Below the pieces are notes generated by a model, which worked only from the letters and a program-made list of their open reading frames with translations, was not told the DNA's origin and did not search any database. Positions 18,990-28,700 of a stretch of 64,000 bases of DNA are shown in pieces. The position numbers and the translations under genes are program-made. Each line of letters starts with the position of its first letter. Position 1 is the stretch's first letter. The stretch comes from Pusillimonas sp. T7-7 (lineage in GTDB: Bacteria; Pseudomonadota; Gammaproteobacteria; Burkholderiales; Burkholderiaceae_B): the NCBI RefSeq assembly GCF_000209655.1, contig NC_015458.1, forward strand, positions 1,302,001-1,366,000, read 5' to 3'.

Positions 18990-18999
18990 TTGAATTCAA
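18990..18999. promoter_or_regulatory. Palindrome in the LysR-dehydrogenase intergenic region
   Basis: TTGAATTCAA is a perfect 10-base dyad, 19 bases upstream of the LysR start and 90 bases before the dehydrogenase ATG. It could be the core of the LysR recognition site controlling both genes. It is short, so chance occurrence is possible. Confidence 0.35.
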
Positions 19000-19089
19000 G
19001 TTAATGCTGGTTTCACTATCAGCCCCTTATTTTGGTCTGAATTGCTCCTATAGTTCAAGCGAAGTCACGCATTGCACAAGGAATACAGA

Positions 19090-20160
19090 ATGAAAACATA
19101 TCGTATCGCCACCATACCCGGCGATGGCATCGGCAAGGAAGTCATACCCGCAGGCCAAGAGCTGCTGGAAGCACTCGCCGCCGCGGACTCTTCTTTCGCC
19201 TTTGAATTCGAAAACTTCGATTGGGGCGGAGACTACTACCGCAAGCATGGCGTCATGATGCCTGAAGATGGACTGGATGCACTGCGCAACAAGGATGCGA
19301 TTCTTTTCGGATCGGCCGGCGACCCGGATATTCCCGACCACATCACCCTGTGGGGGCTGCGCCTGAAAATCTGCCAGGGCTTCGATCAGTACGCGAATGT
19401 CCGCCCTACCCGGATTCTTCCCGGTATTGATGCGCCCCTGAAGCGCTGCGCCACCGAAGACCTTGACTGGGTCATCGTTCGTGAAAACTCGGAAGGCGAG
19501 TATTCGGGCGTAGGCGGACGCGTGCACCAGGGCCACCCTATTGAAGCCGCCACCGATGTTTCCATCATGACGCGCGCCGGTGTAGAGCGCATATTGCGCT
19601 TTGCTTTCCGCCTGGCCCAGTCGCGCCCCCGCAAACTGCTTACCGTCATCACCAAGTCAAACGCACAACGCCACGCCATGGTCATGTGGGACGAAATCGC
19701 CAAGCAAGTGTCGGCCGAATTTCCTGACGTCAATTGGGACAAAGAGCTGGTCGACGCCGCCACGGCCCGCATGGTAAACCGGCCTGCCTCGATGGACACC
19801 ATCGTCGCCACCAATCTGCACGCCGATATCTTGAGCGACCTGGCGGCAGCGCTGGCCGGCAGCCTGGGCATAGCGCCCACCGGCAATATCGACCCCGAAA
19901 AACGCTATCCGTCCATGTTCGAACCCATACACGGATCGGCCTTCGACATCATGGGCAAGGGCCTGGCCAACCCTGTCGGCACATTCTGGTCGGTCGTCAT
20001 GCTGCTGGAGCATCTGGGCGAAACGGCCGCGGCCCAGCGCGTCATGCGTGCGCTGGAACATATTACCTCTTGTCCTGAACTGCACACCGGCGACCTGGGT
20101 GGCAACGCCACAACCGTTGCCGTCACCAAGGCCATGTGCAACCAAATAGCACAGGCTTGA
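19090..20160 (+). CDS. Tartrate dehydrogenase / D-malate dehydrogenase (decarboxylating)
   Basis: NAD-dependent oxidative decarboxylase of the isocitrate/isopropylmalate dehydrogenase family. The subgroup is set by TIPGDGIGKEV at the N-terminus, NVRPTRILPGIDAPL, the VRENSEGEYSG loop and the C-terminal APTGNIDPEKRYPSMFEPIHGSA, as in TtuC/DmlA enzymes that act on D-malate, tartrate or isopropylmalate. Catalytic Lys and Asp motifs (TKSNAQRHAMVMWDE, NLHADILSDLAA) are intact. The start at ATG 19090 after AAGGA gives 356 residues; a non-ATG start 18 bases upstream is less likely. The divergent LysR gene is the probable regulator; the broken Bug gene downstream may once have served uptake of the same acid. 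Confidence 0.92.
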   Translation: MKTYRIATIPGDGIGKEVIPAGQELLEALAAADSSFAFEFENFDWGGDYYRKHGVMMPEDGLDALRNKDAILFGSAGDPDIPDHITLWGLRLKICQGFDQYANVRPTRILPGIDAPLKRCATEDLDWVIVRENSEGEYSGVGGRVHQGHPIEAATDVSIMTRAGVERILRFAFRLAQSRPRKLLTVITKSNAQRHAMVMWDEIAKQVSAEFPDVNWDKELVDAATARMVNRPASMDTIVATNLHADILSDLAAALAGSLGIAPTGNIDPEKRYPSMFEPIHGSAFDIMGKGLANPVGTFWSVVMLLEHLGETAAAQRVMRALEHITSCPELHTGDLGGNATTVAVTKAMCNQIAQA

Positions 20161-20212
20161 CCCATAGCAGCACCCGTGCGCTGAAGGCGCCCTTTTCAAA
20201 ACTGGAGACAAC

Positions 20213-20885
20213 ATGCAAAAAAATCAAATAATGGGCCTGGCAAAGAAAATGGCCGGCTTCTCTATAGCAGGCGCCGGCGCACTGGCGCTTTCCTCTTCTT
20301 TGGCCATGGCACAAAGTTGGCCCGAAAAACCGGTCAGTCTGGTCGTTCCTTTTGCGGCGGGCGGCACCACCGATGTGCTGGCGCGCGCCCTGGGTGACGA
20401 ACTGTCAAAGTCGCTGGGTCAGCCTGTTATTGTCGAGAACAAACCAGGGGCCGGCGCCACGCTGGGCGCCGATATCGTCTCGCGTGCCAAGCCCGATGGC
20501 TACACGCTGCTGATGGGAGCGGTGCATCACACCATTGCCACCAGTGTCTATAAAAACCTATCTTACGATTTCCAGAAAAGCTTTGACCCGGTCACCATCG
20601 TAGCTCTGGTGCCCAACGTGCTGGTGATCAATGCCGCCAACACCCCGGCCAAGACGCCAGCCGAACTGGTCGATATTGCTAAAAAATCGGCAAACAGCCT
20701 GCCCTTTGGCTCGAATGGCTATGGCACATTGCAACACCTGATTGGTACGCAATTTTCCATGCAAAACAACATAGAACTGCTGCATGACCATAGGAAACTC
20801 GCGCAAGGAAATGGCCGCCCAAATCGACAATGACACCAAGCGCTTTGCCGCAGTCATCAAGAAAGCCAATATCACTGTCAATTGA
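20213..20885 (+). pseudogene. Bug/TctC-type solute-binding protein, internally deleted
   Basis: The first 190 or so codons encode a normal Bug protein: signal peptide ending SLAMAQ, then WPEKPVSLVVPFAAGGTTDVLAR, VENKPGAGATLGA and KPDGYTLLMG. After IELLH (about 20790) the match stops and the frame ends at 20833. The expected family C-terminus, RKEMAAQIDNDTKRFAAVIK followed by KANITVN and a stop, reappears in a different frame at about 20798-20885. Intact family members are about 320-330 residues, so roughly 100 codons are missing and the frame is shifted. The product would lack most of the second lobe and is very unlikely to bind substrate. Located 52 bases after the tartrate/malate dehydrogenase gene. 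Confidence 0.85.
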
Positions 20886-20926
20886 GTCATGTGATACCGA
20901 TATAGCCGCAACATACGTTCAATTAC

Positions 20927-20963
20927 AGGCCGCCTCGGACTTACCGCCAGGCGGCCTTTTTTT
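20927..20963 (+). terminator. Intrinsic terminator after the dehydrogenase-Bug unit
   Basis: AGGCCGCCT (20927-20935) pairs with AGGCGGCCT (20949-20957), and seven T residues follow. This is a strong rho-independent terminator closing the plus-strand unit; it directly abuts the LexA-type box. Confidence 0.88.
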
Positions 20964-20984
20964 GCTGTATGTTTATACAGCAAA
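20961..20984. promoter_or_regulatory. LexA (SOS) box upstream of the PBP7-like gene
   Basis: The core CTGTATGTTTATACAG (20965-20980) is a perfect CTGT-N8-ACAG SOS box. It is extended to a 10-base perfect inverted repeat (TTTGCTGTAT / ATACAGCAAA, 4-base spacer). It lies 128 bases upstream of the pbpG-like start, with no other gene between, and overlaps the last T residues of the terminator. The site resembles the box before imuA in this window, so LexA control of the endopeptidase gene is plausible but unproven. Confidence 0.6.
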
Positions 20985-21112
20985 CTTCAAATATCCCTAT
21001 AGCTTATAAGGTGGACTTAAAAAAAAACTTAAATTAATGTTGTAACTATCTAATATATAGCTACTTTTTCTGATATTATCTGTTCAATCAAAAATACTCA
21101 GATGGGCCGGCC

Positions 21113-22180
21113 ATGTCTTTTACCTGGAATCCACCACATTCCCGTTATTCGCTATTGACTGTAACGCCCATGCTGCTGCTGGCAGCCAGCTTAAGCCTAC
21201 CCGCGCAGGCCAGCTCCAGTGCTGCACAGCAAACGGCAAGCGCACAGGCCAGCACTCATCAAACCCGCATCGTCCAACGCCAAAACCTGCAGCCCGTCAA
21301 CTACACCCATGGCGAAGCATCACGCGGACAAATACGCGTCGGTGTGCGCAAGCCGGGCCAGAATGACAACGACATCGTAATACATCGCCCCGTCCAGGAA
21401 GCGAACCTCGCCCCGCTGACCAATTTGGCAACCCTGCGTGCTGAGGTCGCTTTCGTACAAGACCTCGACAGCCTGGATGTGCTGTACGACAAAAACGGCG
21501 ACGAAGTCCGCCCCATCGCTTCGATCTCCAAGCTCATGACCGCTCTGGTTGTTGCCGAAGCCGGCTTGGCCATGGACGAAATGCTCACCATTTCGGATGC
21601 TGACGTCGACCGCCTGCGCTATTCCCGCTCACGCCTGCCGGTAGGTACGGAACTATCGCGTGCCGACATGCTGCACCTGGCCCTGATGTCTTCGGAAAAC
21701 CGTGCGGCCCATGCCCTGGGACGCTACTATCCGGGGGGTATGCCTGCCTTTGTACGCGCCATGAACGACAAGGCCCGCGCTTTAGGCATGCGCAATACAC
21801 GCTTTGTCGAACCTACCGGCTTGTCCAGCGACAATGTGTCCACCTCGCGCGATCTGGTCAAGCTTCTGCGAGCCACCACCGAACACAAGCTCATACATCG
21901 CTACACCACCGACGACAAGTACAAAGTCACCGTTGGCCGGGGTCGTCAGTTGGTATACAACAATACCAACCGCCTGGTGGGCAACTCCAAATGGGACATC
22001 AAAGTGTCCAAAACCGGCTTCATCAACGAAGCGGGTGAATGTCTGGTCATGCTGACCCGAATCGATCAGCGCGATGTTGCCATTGTCTTGTTGAATTCCA
22101 CCAACCACTCCCGCATAGGCGATGCGGTGCGCCTGCGCACCCTGTTGGTCGAAAACGAAAACAAGCTGGCCATGCTCTAG
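21113..22180 (+). CDS. pbpG: D-alanyl-D-alanine endopeptidase (PBP7/8-like)
   Basis: Periplasmic low-molecular-weight penicillin-binding protein that cuts peptidoglycan cross-links. After a signal peptide (about residues 1-32, ending LPAQAS) and a Gln/Ala/Ser-rich linker, the serine-peptidase motifs are complete: SISK with nucleophile Ser137, SEN in MSSENRAAHAL, and KTG in VSKTGFINEAG. The total of 355 residues matches PBP7-type proteins with an extended N-terminus; no C-terminal amphipathic anchor is seen, as for PBP7 and unlike DacA. An AT-rich promoter region and a LexA-type box lie upstream. The NRDE gene follows 9 bases after the stop, so they may share a transcript. Confidence 0.9.
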   Translation: MSFTWNPPHSRYSLLTVTPMLLLAASLSLPAQASSSAAQQTASAQASTHQTRIVQRQNLQPVNYTHGEASRGQIRVGVRKPGQNDNDIVIHRPVQEANLAPLTNLATLRAEVAFVQDLDSLDVLYDKNGDEVRPIASISKLMTALVVAEAGLAMDEMLTISDADVDRLRYSRSRLPVGTELSRADMLHLALMSSENRAAHALGRYYPGGMPAFVRAMNDKARALGMRNTRFVEPTGLSSDNVSTSRDLVKLLRATTEHKLIHRYTTDDKYKVTVGRGRQLVYNNTNRLVGNSKWDIKVSKTGFINEAGECLVMLTRIDQRDVAIVLLNSTNHSRIGDAVRLRTLLVENENKLAML

Positions 22181-22189
22181 TTTCCCGCA

Positions 22190-22963
22190 ATGTGTATTGC
22201 CTATCTGGCCATTGCGGCACACCCCGACTGGCCTTTGTTCATTGCCGCCAATCGCGACGAATTCCATAACCGGCCCTGTCTGCCCGCAGCCCCGTGGGCC
22301 GAACACCCCGATGTCATTGCGGGCATAGACTGCCAGGCACAGGGAAGCTGGCTGGGCCTCACTCGGCAAGGGCGATATGCATTGATCACCAACTACCGCG
22401 ACCCTGCCAGCCTGTTCAGCAACGCGCCATCACGCGGGCAGCTGGTCAGCCAGTACCTGACCGGGCACGAGTCACCTCACACGTATGCACACAAGGTGCA
22501 CGCCGAAGGCGCGCTTTACAATGGCTTCAATCTGATCATCGGTAACAAGGAACAGGCTTTTTACACCGGCAACCGATACAGACAAGACAAACCCGATCAG
22601 TTGGCGCCGGGCCGCTACATTATTTCCAACCATTTATTGAATACAAACTGGCCCAAAGCCGAGCGATTGCGTCTGGCGCTAGATGCCTTTCCCCTGGAGC
22701 GCCTGGATCAGTCGTTGACGCAGGTGTTTGAAATTCTTAAAGACAACACACCGGCACAGGATCATGATCTGCCCAGCACGGGGCTTACGCTGGAGCGAGA
22801 GCGCCTGCTTAGCAGCCCATTTATAATCAGCCCTGAATACGGCACACGCTGCTCGACCATTATTGCCCTGCATGCCAGCGGCCGTGCCATATTCAGTGAA
22901 ATCAGCTACGACGCTTCAGGCGCCCCCGCTCAGCGGCATGACTGGCCATTTGAAATGGCGTAA
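22190..22963 (+). CDS. NRDE (TANGO2-like) family protein
   Basis: Conserved protein of the NRDE/TANGO2 family, named for the motif seen here as FIAANRDEF (residues about 16-24). It begins MCIAYLAI, with Cys2 in the position of an N-terminal-nucleophile residue, and shows W-G(L)TRQGRYALITNYRDP and GFNLIIGNKEQAFY. At 257 residues it is full length. Eukaryotic TANGO2 has been connected to heme and lipid handling, but the bacterial role is unsettled. Starts 9 bases after pbpG and is convergent with the esterase gene. Confidence 0.88.
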   Translation: MCIAYLAIAAHPDWPLFIAANRDEFHNRPCLPAAPWAEHPDVIAGIDCQAQGSWLGLTRQGRYALITNYRDPASLFSNAPSRGQLVSQYLTGHESPHTYAHKVHAEGALYNGFNLIIGNKEQAFYTGNRYRQDKPDQLAPGRYIISNHLLNTNWPKAERLRLALDAFPLERLDQSLTQVFEILKDNTPAQDHDLPSTGLTLERERLLSSPFIISPEYGTRCSTIIALHASGRAIFSEISYDASGAPAQRHDWPFEMA

Positions 22964-22986
22964 ATCAGGCAGGCACCAACACATAA

Positions 22987-23655
22987 TTAATGCAAGGTTC
23001 TATCAGCGCCGTTCGCTGGCTGCGCATGTTGCTCGGCCTGTTGCTGTAAAGAACCCATGGCCTCTTCCCAGCTGCGCAAAGGAACACAGGTTTGCAAACG
23101 TACTATGGCTTGCTTGATCAGGGCATCGTGCAGTTCATGGCCGATTCTTGAGGCGACATCCAGTGTGGCATCACCCTGCAGTTCGGCCAGGCGGCTTAGC
23201 GTCGACTCGACTTCATCGACCGACACTTGCTTGTCGTTGGCGCCATGGAAAAAATGCAGCATGGTGGCGGGTGGAACCGCAGTGGGGGGTGTGGCATACA
23301 GACCAGAAAAAGCCAGCACACGACCGGCCAGGTCGGGTTGGGCGTGGCTGGCTTCCAATGCCATGGAAGCCCCTTGCGAAAAACCGGCCAACGCGGTTTG
23401 CTGGCCCGACAAATCATATGCCCGCTGAAGCTGCTGCACTTGCAGGACCAGTTCGGGCAATTGCCAGCCAGCATCGTGAAGGCCCCGGGGCAACACCACC
23501 ATGGACAATGGAAACGCCTGCTTGATGGCGTTGGCCAGGGGCAACATCTGCTCAGTGCCGGCGTCTTCACCATGCAGCAAAACAAAAAGCAATTGCGGCC
23601 TGGCTTGGGCCGGAACAAAAATCAAAGGCTCGGGAAGAGCAGGCTTGGTCGCCAT
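22987..23655 (-). CDS. Alpha/beta hydrolase, carboxylesterase family (YpfH-like)
   Basis: Cytoplasmic serine esterase of the phospholipase/carboxylesterase group. The nucleophile elbow is GFSQGASMAL, the acid residue lies in HGANDKQV and the His in GHELHDAL, giving a complete triad in the expected order; LFVLLHGEDAG supplies the oxyanion region. The 222 residues match E. coli YpfH. No signal peptide. It is divergent from imuA, with the LexA box in the 102-base gap. A physiological substrate is not known. Confidence 0.88.
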   Translation of the reverse strand: MATKPALPEPLIFVPAQARPQLLFVLLHGEDAGTEQMLPLANAIKQAFPLSMVVLPRGLHDAGWQLPELVLQVQQLQRAYDLSGQQTALAGFSQGASMALEASHAQPDLAGRVLAFSGLYATPPTAVPPATMLHFFHGANDKQVSVDEVESTLSRLAELQGDATLDVASRIGHELHDALIKQAIVRLQTCVPLRSWEEAMGSLQQQAEQHAQPANGADRTLH

Positions 23656-23728
23656 ACGGTAGACACCCCGGTTTGGAACAACTGAAAATTGTACGCCAGA
23701 TAGCCTGATCGATTTTAGGCTATATTAA

Positions 23729-23744
23729 CTGTATATTTATACAG
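23729..23744. promoter_or_regulatory. LexA (SOS) box of the imuA operon
   Basis: CTGTATATTTATACAG is a perfect CTGT-N8-ACAG SOS box, 13 bases before the imuA ATG. This is the expected control site for imuA-imuB-dnaE2 cassettes, which are LexA-repressed in many bacteria. It may also touch the promoter of the divergent esterase gene. Confidence 0.9.
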
Positions 23745-23757
23745 TATCGGTGTTTTC

Positions 23758-24489
23758 ATGGCAGCCACAACTCGTCCTTCAAGCCTGCGGCACCCCGAAC
23801 GCATACACCCGGCGCTCTGGCGGGCCACCCAATTTTCCCGGGCGCGGTGCAACAGCATCTCCAGCGGCTTTGATCAGTTGAACAAAGAGCTACCCGATCA
23901 GGGCTGGCCACTGGGCTCTCTTATTGAAATTCTGCCGACCCAGCCCGGCATAGGCGAAATATCATTGCTAAGCCCAGCCCTGGCCCAACTGGACAGCAAT
24001 CGCAGCATCGCCCTGATCAACCCGCCTTATCAGCCTTATTTCCATTGCTGGCGCAATTGGCAGTTGCAGCAACACCGCCTGCTCTGGATCAAACCCCAAA
24101 CCTGCACCGATACACTCTGGGCCACCGAACAAGCCCTCAGGCATAACGCTTGCGCGGCTGTTATTTGCTGGGCCAGCCATATACGCTTGCCAGCCCTGCG
24201 ACGCCTGCATCTGGCTGCCCAACAAACCGACACGCTGCTGTTCCTGCTGCGTCCCCAGGCAGCAGGCCAACAAGCCAGCGCCGCCCCCCTGCGTTTGCTT
24301 CTTCAACCCAAGGCCCAAGGCCTAGAGGTCTTCATCATCAAACGCCGCGGGCCTTGTTCCACCGAACCCCTGCTGATCACTTTCTCTTTTGTACCCGCCC
24401 CTCAAGGCCAAGCTTCTCATGACGCTCTGGATCAGTCTGTATTTGCCACCCCACAGCCCGCAAGCCTGTATTCCGCAGCAATCAGCTAA
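23758..24489 (+). CDS. imuA: Translesion synthesis protein ImuA
   Basis: First protein of the mutasome, a RecA/SulA-like protein that supports DnaE2-dependent translesion synthesis. The 243-residue protein opens with HPERIHPALWRATQFSRARCNSISSGFDQLNKELPDQGWPLGSLIEILPTQPGIGEISLL, the arrangement typical of proteobacterial ImuA; the Walker A motif of RecA is degenerate (TQPGIGE). Mild divergence is seen in the C-terminal part. The LexA box is directly upstream and imuB overlaps the last 71 bases, so the three genes form one SOS operon. No strong ribosome site precedes the ATG. Confidence 0.88.
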   Translation: MAATTRPSSLRHPERIHPALWRATQFSRARCNSISSGFDQLNKELPDQGWPLGSLIEILPTQPGIGEISLLSPALAQLDSNRSIALINPPYQPYFHCWRNWQLQQHRLLWIKPQTCTDTLWATEQALRHNACAAVICWASHIRLPALRRLHLAAQQTDTLLFLLRPQAAGQQASAAPLRLLLQPKAQGLEVFIIKRRGPCSTEPLLITFSFVPAPQGQASHDALDQSVFATPQPASLYSAAIS

Positions 24490-25780
24490 GGCATCAGCGG
24501 CCGCTCTTGCGCCCGGTGCCAGGCAGCAGACCTTGCAATGCCTGGCCCTGAGCATGCTGCAATACACGCCCAACGTAGCCTTGTACCAAGAACATTCAAT
24601 AATGCTCAACGTGGGCGCCAGCCTCAGTTTGTTCAAGGGGCCCCGCGCGCTGCTCAAGCATCTGCATCAAACTCTGAAAAACATGCAGATCAGCGCCTGC
24701 AGCGGCATGGCTCCTACAGCCCTGGGCGCCTGGATTCTGGCCAGTCAAACCAGGCAGGCGCTGCGTCATTGCCTGCGCCTGGGTACTTTGCAGCGTCGTC
24801 TGCAAACCTTGCCTGTTCAGGCATTACCCGCAGCTCGGCCCTATGCCCAGTGGCTTGATGGCCTGGCTTGCCACACACTGGCACAACTGCGTTGCTTGCC
24901 GCGGGCAGGCCTGCAGCAACGCAGCCAGCCACAGTTGCTGCAGCAACTGGATGCAGCCTACGGCGACGTCCAACTGCATTTCAACTGGTTCCAGGCGCCC
25001 GGCACTTTTGCACAACGCATGGATCTGGACGAAAAACTGGAATACAGCCAGGCTCTTCTCATTTATGCCGGACGGCTCATAGAGCAACTATGTGGATGGC
25101 TGCAGGCCCAACAGAAAGCCACCCGCCTGCTTGAATTCCATCTGCATCACGAAAAAGGCCGTCACGCACAGCCCCCTACACCTTTGCTCATGCAGCTGTC
25201 AGACCTGGCCTGGATGCCCAGCGATTTTTATAGCGTGCTCAAAGAGCAGCTTAATACGTTCAGCCTGCCGGCAGGGGTCATTGCGATGCAGTTGTTCGTC
25301 AACGATATATCAGACCGACCCGCCATCAGTGCCGGTTTGTTCCCAGAGCCGACGCAATGGCTGCGCCAGGAACACCGGCTGCTGGATTTATTGCGCGCAC
25401 GCCTGGGGCACGACGCCGTGCTGCAGGCTCAACCCATTGCCGACTATCGTCCCGAGCGTGCCAACTGCTGGGTCCCTGTCACTGACGCACACGCACAAAC
25501 TCCCCGCCTGCCCCCTCTTTTGCCTGTGCACACACGCCCTTTTTGGTTGCTGCCTGCGCCTGTTGCCTTGCAAACGATCAATCATCGTCCGGTTTATCTG
25601 GGCAGCCCATTACGCCTGATCCAAGGGCCTGAAAGACTGGAAACCGGTTGGTGGGGTGCTGCGGGACACGAACGCCGCGATTACTTCATTGCACGACACC
25701 GGCACGGTAGCTATTACTGGATTTACCGGCAGCGCGAAACACCAGCCTCAGGCTGGTTTCTGCATGGTTTGTTTGCCTGA
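24419..25780 (+). CDS. imuB: Mutasome protein ImuB (inactive Y-family polymerase homologue)
   Basis: Y-family DNA polymerase-like adaptor that links the clamp, ImuA and DnaE2. It begins MTLWISLYLPPHSPQA: at the place where active Y-family polymerases have the first catalytic Asp (D-x-D/N), this protein has Ile-Ser, in line with ImuB proteins being catalytically dead. Little-finger and C-terminal regions can be followed to HERRDYFIARHRHGSYYWIYRQ. The start at 24419 (453 residues) follows AAGG; the frame opens 30 bases earlier. It overlaps imuA by 71 bases and ends 6 bases before dnaE2. Function is inferred from family and gene order. Confidence 0.9.
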   Translation: MTLWISLYLPPHSPQACIPQQSAKASAAALAPGARQQTLQCLALSMLQYTPNVALYQEHSIMLNVGASLSLFKGPRALLKHLHQTLKNMQISACSGMAPTALGAWILASQTRQALRHCLRLGTLQRRLQTLPVQALPAARPYAQWLDGLACHTLAQLRCLPRAGLQQRSQPQLLQQLDAAYGDVQLHFNWFQAPGTFAQRMDLDEKLEYSQALLIYAGRLIEQLCGWLQAQQKATRLLEFHLHHEKGRHAQPPTPLLMQLSDLAWMPSDFYSVLKEQLNTFSLPAGVIAMQLFVNDISDRPAISAGLFPEPTQWLRQEHRLLDLLRARLGHDAVLQAQPIADYRPERANCWVPVTDAHAQTPRLPPLLPVHTRPFWLLPAPVALQTINHRPVYLGSPLRLIQGPERLETGWWGAAGHERRDYFIARHRHGSYYWIYRQRETPASGWFLHGLFA

Positions 25781-25786
25781 CGCCTT

Positions 25787-28700
25787 ATGCACTCTATGAA
25801 TCCCCCCACCTATGCCGAGCTGGATTGCATCTCGAATTTTTCTTTTCTGCAGGGTGCGTCTCATCCGGAAGAGCTCGTCCAGCGTGCTGCCCAACTGGGC
25901 TACGAAGCGCTGGCCCTGAGTGACGAATGTTCATTGGCAGGCGTGGTGCGCGCCTGGACCGAAGCCAAGAAACAGCGCATAAAACTGATCATAGGCAGCC
26001 GCTTCAAGCTGGACGGCATGCACATCATTATTCTGGCCCGCACCCTGAATGGCTACGGCAATCTTTCCGAACTCATTACCCTGGCCCGCCGGTCCTGCGA
26101 CAAAGGCCAATATCAGTTGAGCCTGCAAAACATACTTGCCCCTTCTTCTGGTCACGAACACCTGGCGCACATGCCTGACTGCCTGGTCATTTTCAAGCCC
26201 GGCTATGGGGCCAGCATGTCTGAGCTGGACACCCATATTCCTTTGCTGCAACAGGCCTTTCCCGGTCGTCTATGGCTAGGGCTCAGCCTTCATCACCAGT
26301 ATGCCGATGCCCAGCATCTGGCTACACTGCAAGCCGCCGCCGAACGCTTCGACCTGAAGCTGGTGGCCACGGGGCAAGTGCAAATGCATGTACGTTCCCG
26401 GCAACCCATGCACGACACAATAACCGCCATCCGACTGAAGCAGACGGTGCAAGATTGCGGTTACGCCCTGCAGGCCAATGCCGAGCATTATTTACGCGGC
26501 CGCTTGCGGCTGGCCAATATTTATCCGGAACAGGCGCTGCGGGAAACACTATTTCTTAGCCGGCTTTGCACCTTCGAACTGAAAGAAATACAGTATCAGT
26601 ACCCCAAGGAAATCACTCCAGCAGGCATGACGCCAAGCAGTTACCTGCGCCAGGAAACCTTTGCCGGCGCTCATAGGCGGTACCCCAAAGGGGTCAGTGC
26701 CCAGCTCAAGAGTCAATTGGAAAGCGAACTGGCGATTATTGCCGGGCTGCAGTATGAGCCCTATTTCCTGACGGTGTACGAGATCGTCCGATTCGCCAGG
26801 TCACACGACATCTTGTGCCAGGGTCGTGGCTCGGCCGCAAATTCCGCCGTGTGTTATTGCCTGGGCATTACCGAGGTCGATCCCGAAAACGGCAATGCGC
26901 TGTTTGCGCGCTTCATCAGCCAGGCACGCAAAGAGCCTCCCGATATCGACGTCGACTTCGAGCACCAGCGCCGTGAAGAAGTGATTCAGCATATCTACAA
27001 AAAATATGGACGGGATCGGGCAGCACTGACGGCCGTCGTCAGCACTTACCGCAGCCGCAGCGTCTTGCGCGATACGGGCAAAGCCCTGGGCCTGGACATC
27101 GAGCTGATCGACAAGGTGGCAAAATCATTTCATTACTGGAGCGGCAAACAGAGCCTGCTCGAAAAAATCGCCGAACACGGTCTGGATGCCAATGCACGGA
27201 CTGCTCAAATGTGGGCAGGCCTGGCCGAAACCCTGATGGGGTTTCCACGTCACTTGTCACAACACCCCGGCGGCTTCGTCATTGCACACGACAGTCTGTA
27301 TCGGCTGGTACCCATCGAAAACGCCGCCATGCCCGAGCGCAGCGTCGTGCAATGGGACAAAGACGACCTGGACGCCATGGGGCTGCTGAAGGTGGATATT
27401 CTGGCCCTGGGCATGCTGTCGGCCCTGCAACGCTGCTTGAAACTGGTATCGGCGCGACGCGGCCAGGCATTCGCCATGCAAAACATCGAATCGGACGATG
27501 CCGAAACATTTGCCATGATCCAGCGCGCTGATACCATAGGCGTTTTCCAGATCGAATCGCGTGCCCAAATGAGCATGCTGCCCCGGCTCAAGCCCAAGGT
27601 TTTCTACGACCTAGTCGTTCAGGTCGCCATTGTTCGGCCTGGCCCGATACAAGGCGGTATGGTGCATCCTTACCTAAGGCGGCGCCAAGGGGTGGAAGAT
27701 TGCGACGACAGCCCCACTCCGGAAATCGCCAAAGTGCTGGAGCGCACTCTGGGCGTGCCCATCTTTCAAGAGCAGGCCATGCAAATTGCCATGGTTGCCG
27801 CCAACTTCAGCGCCGACGAGGCTGACGAGCTGCGCCGTTCCATGGCGGCCTGGCGCCGTAAAGGCGGGGTTGATGCCTTCCGCGATCGCCTGATCCAGGG
27901 CATGATAAACAATGGCTGCCCTGAAGATTTTGCGAAAAGCATTTTCAGGCAGTTGGAAGGGTTCGGAGAATACGGCTTTCCTGAAAGCCACTCCGCCAGC
28001 TTTGCCAAGCTGGCCTACATCAGCGCTTGGCTGAAATGCCACGAACCCGAAGCCTTTCTGACCGCCTTGCTGAACTCGCAACCCATGGGGTTTTATCTTC
28101 CCAATCAACTGGTTCAGGATGCCCGGCGTCACCAGGTCGTTGTACTGCCAAGCGATATCATGATCAGCCGATGGGAGGCTGGTCTCGAGCCTTTGGGGAA
28201 TAGCAAGCGTCCAGCTGTCAGGCTGGGCCTGAACCAGATCAAGGGCTTGTCTGAAGCAGCCGCCCTGCGCATAGAATGCGCTCGCAAGCAGCAGGCCTTT
28301 TCCTGCGTGCAGGATTTGGCGGTACGCGCTGACTTGAATCGATCCGCCATGGATGCGCTGGCAGCCGCAAACGCCCTGCATGCCTTAAGCGGGCATCGTC
28401 GCCAGGCCAGGTGGCAGGCGGCAAGCCAGACCTTTCAAGGCCTGTTGCGCAATGCGCCCATCATCGACCTGCTTCCCCCCTCATTATCCGCTCCCACTGA
28501 AGGCCAAAGCATCAAGTCTGATTACCAATCACTGGGCCTGACTTTGGGGCGGCATCCTTTGGCCCTGTTACGCTCCACCCTGCAAACTCGGCAGTTCACC
28601 CAAGCCTCAACACTGAATACCTATCCCGACCGGCGCCTGGCCAGGGCTTGCGGCATAGTAACGGGCCGCCAGCGTCCTCAAACTGCCAAAGGCGTCATTT

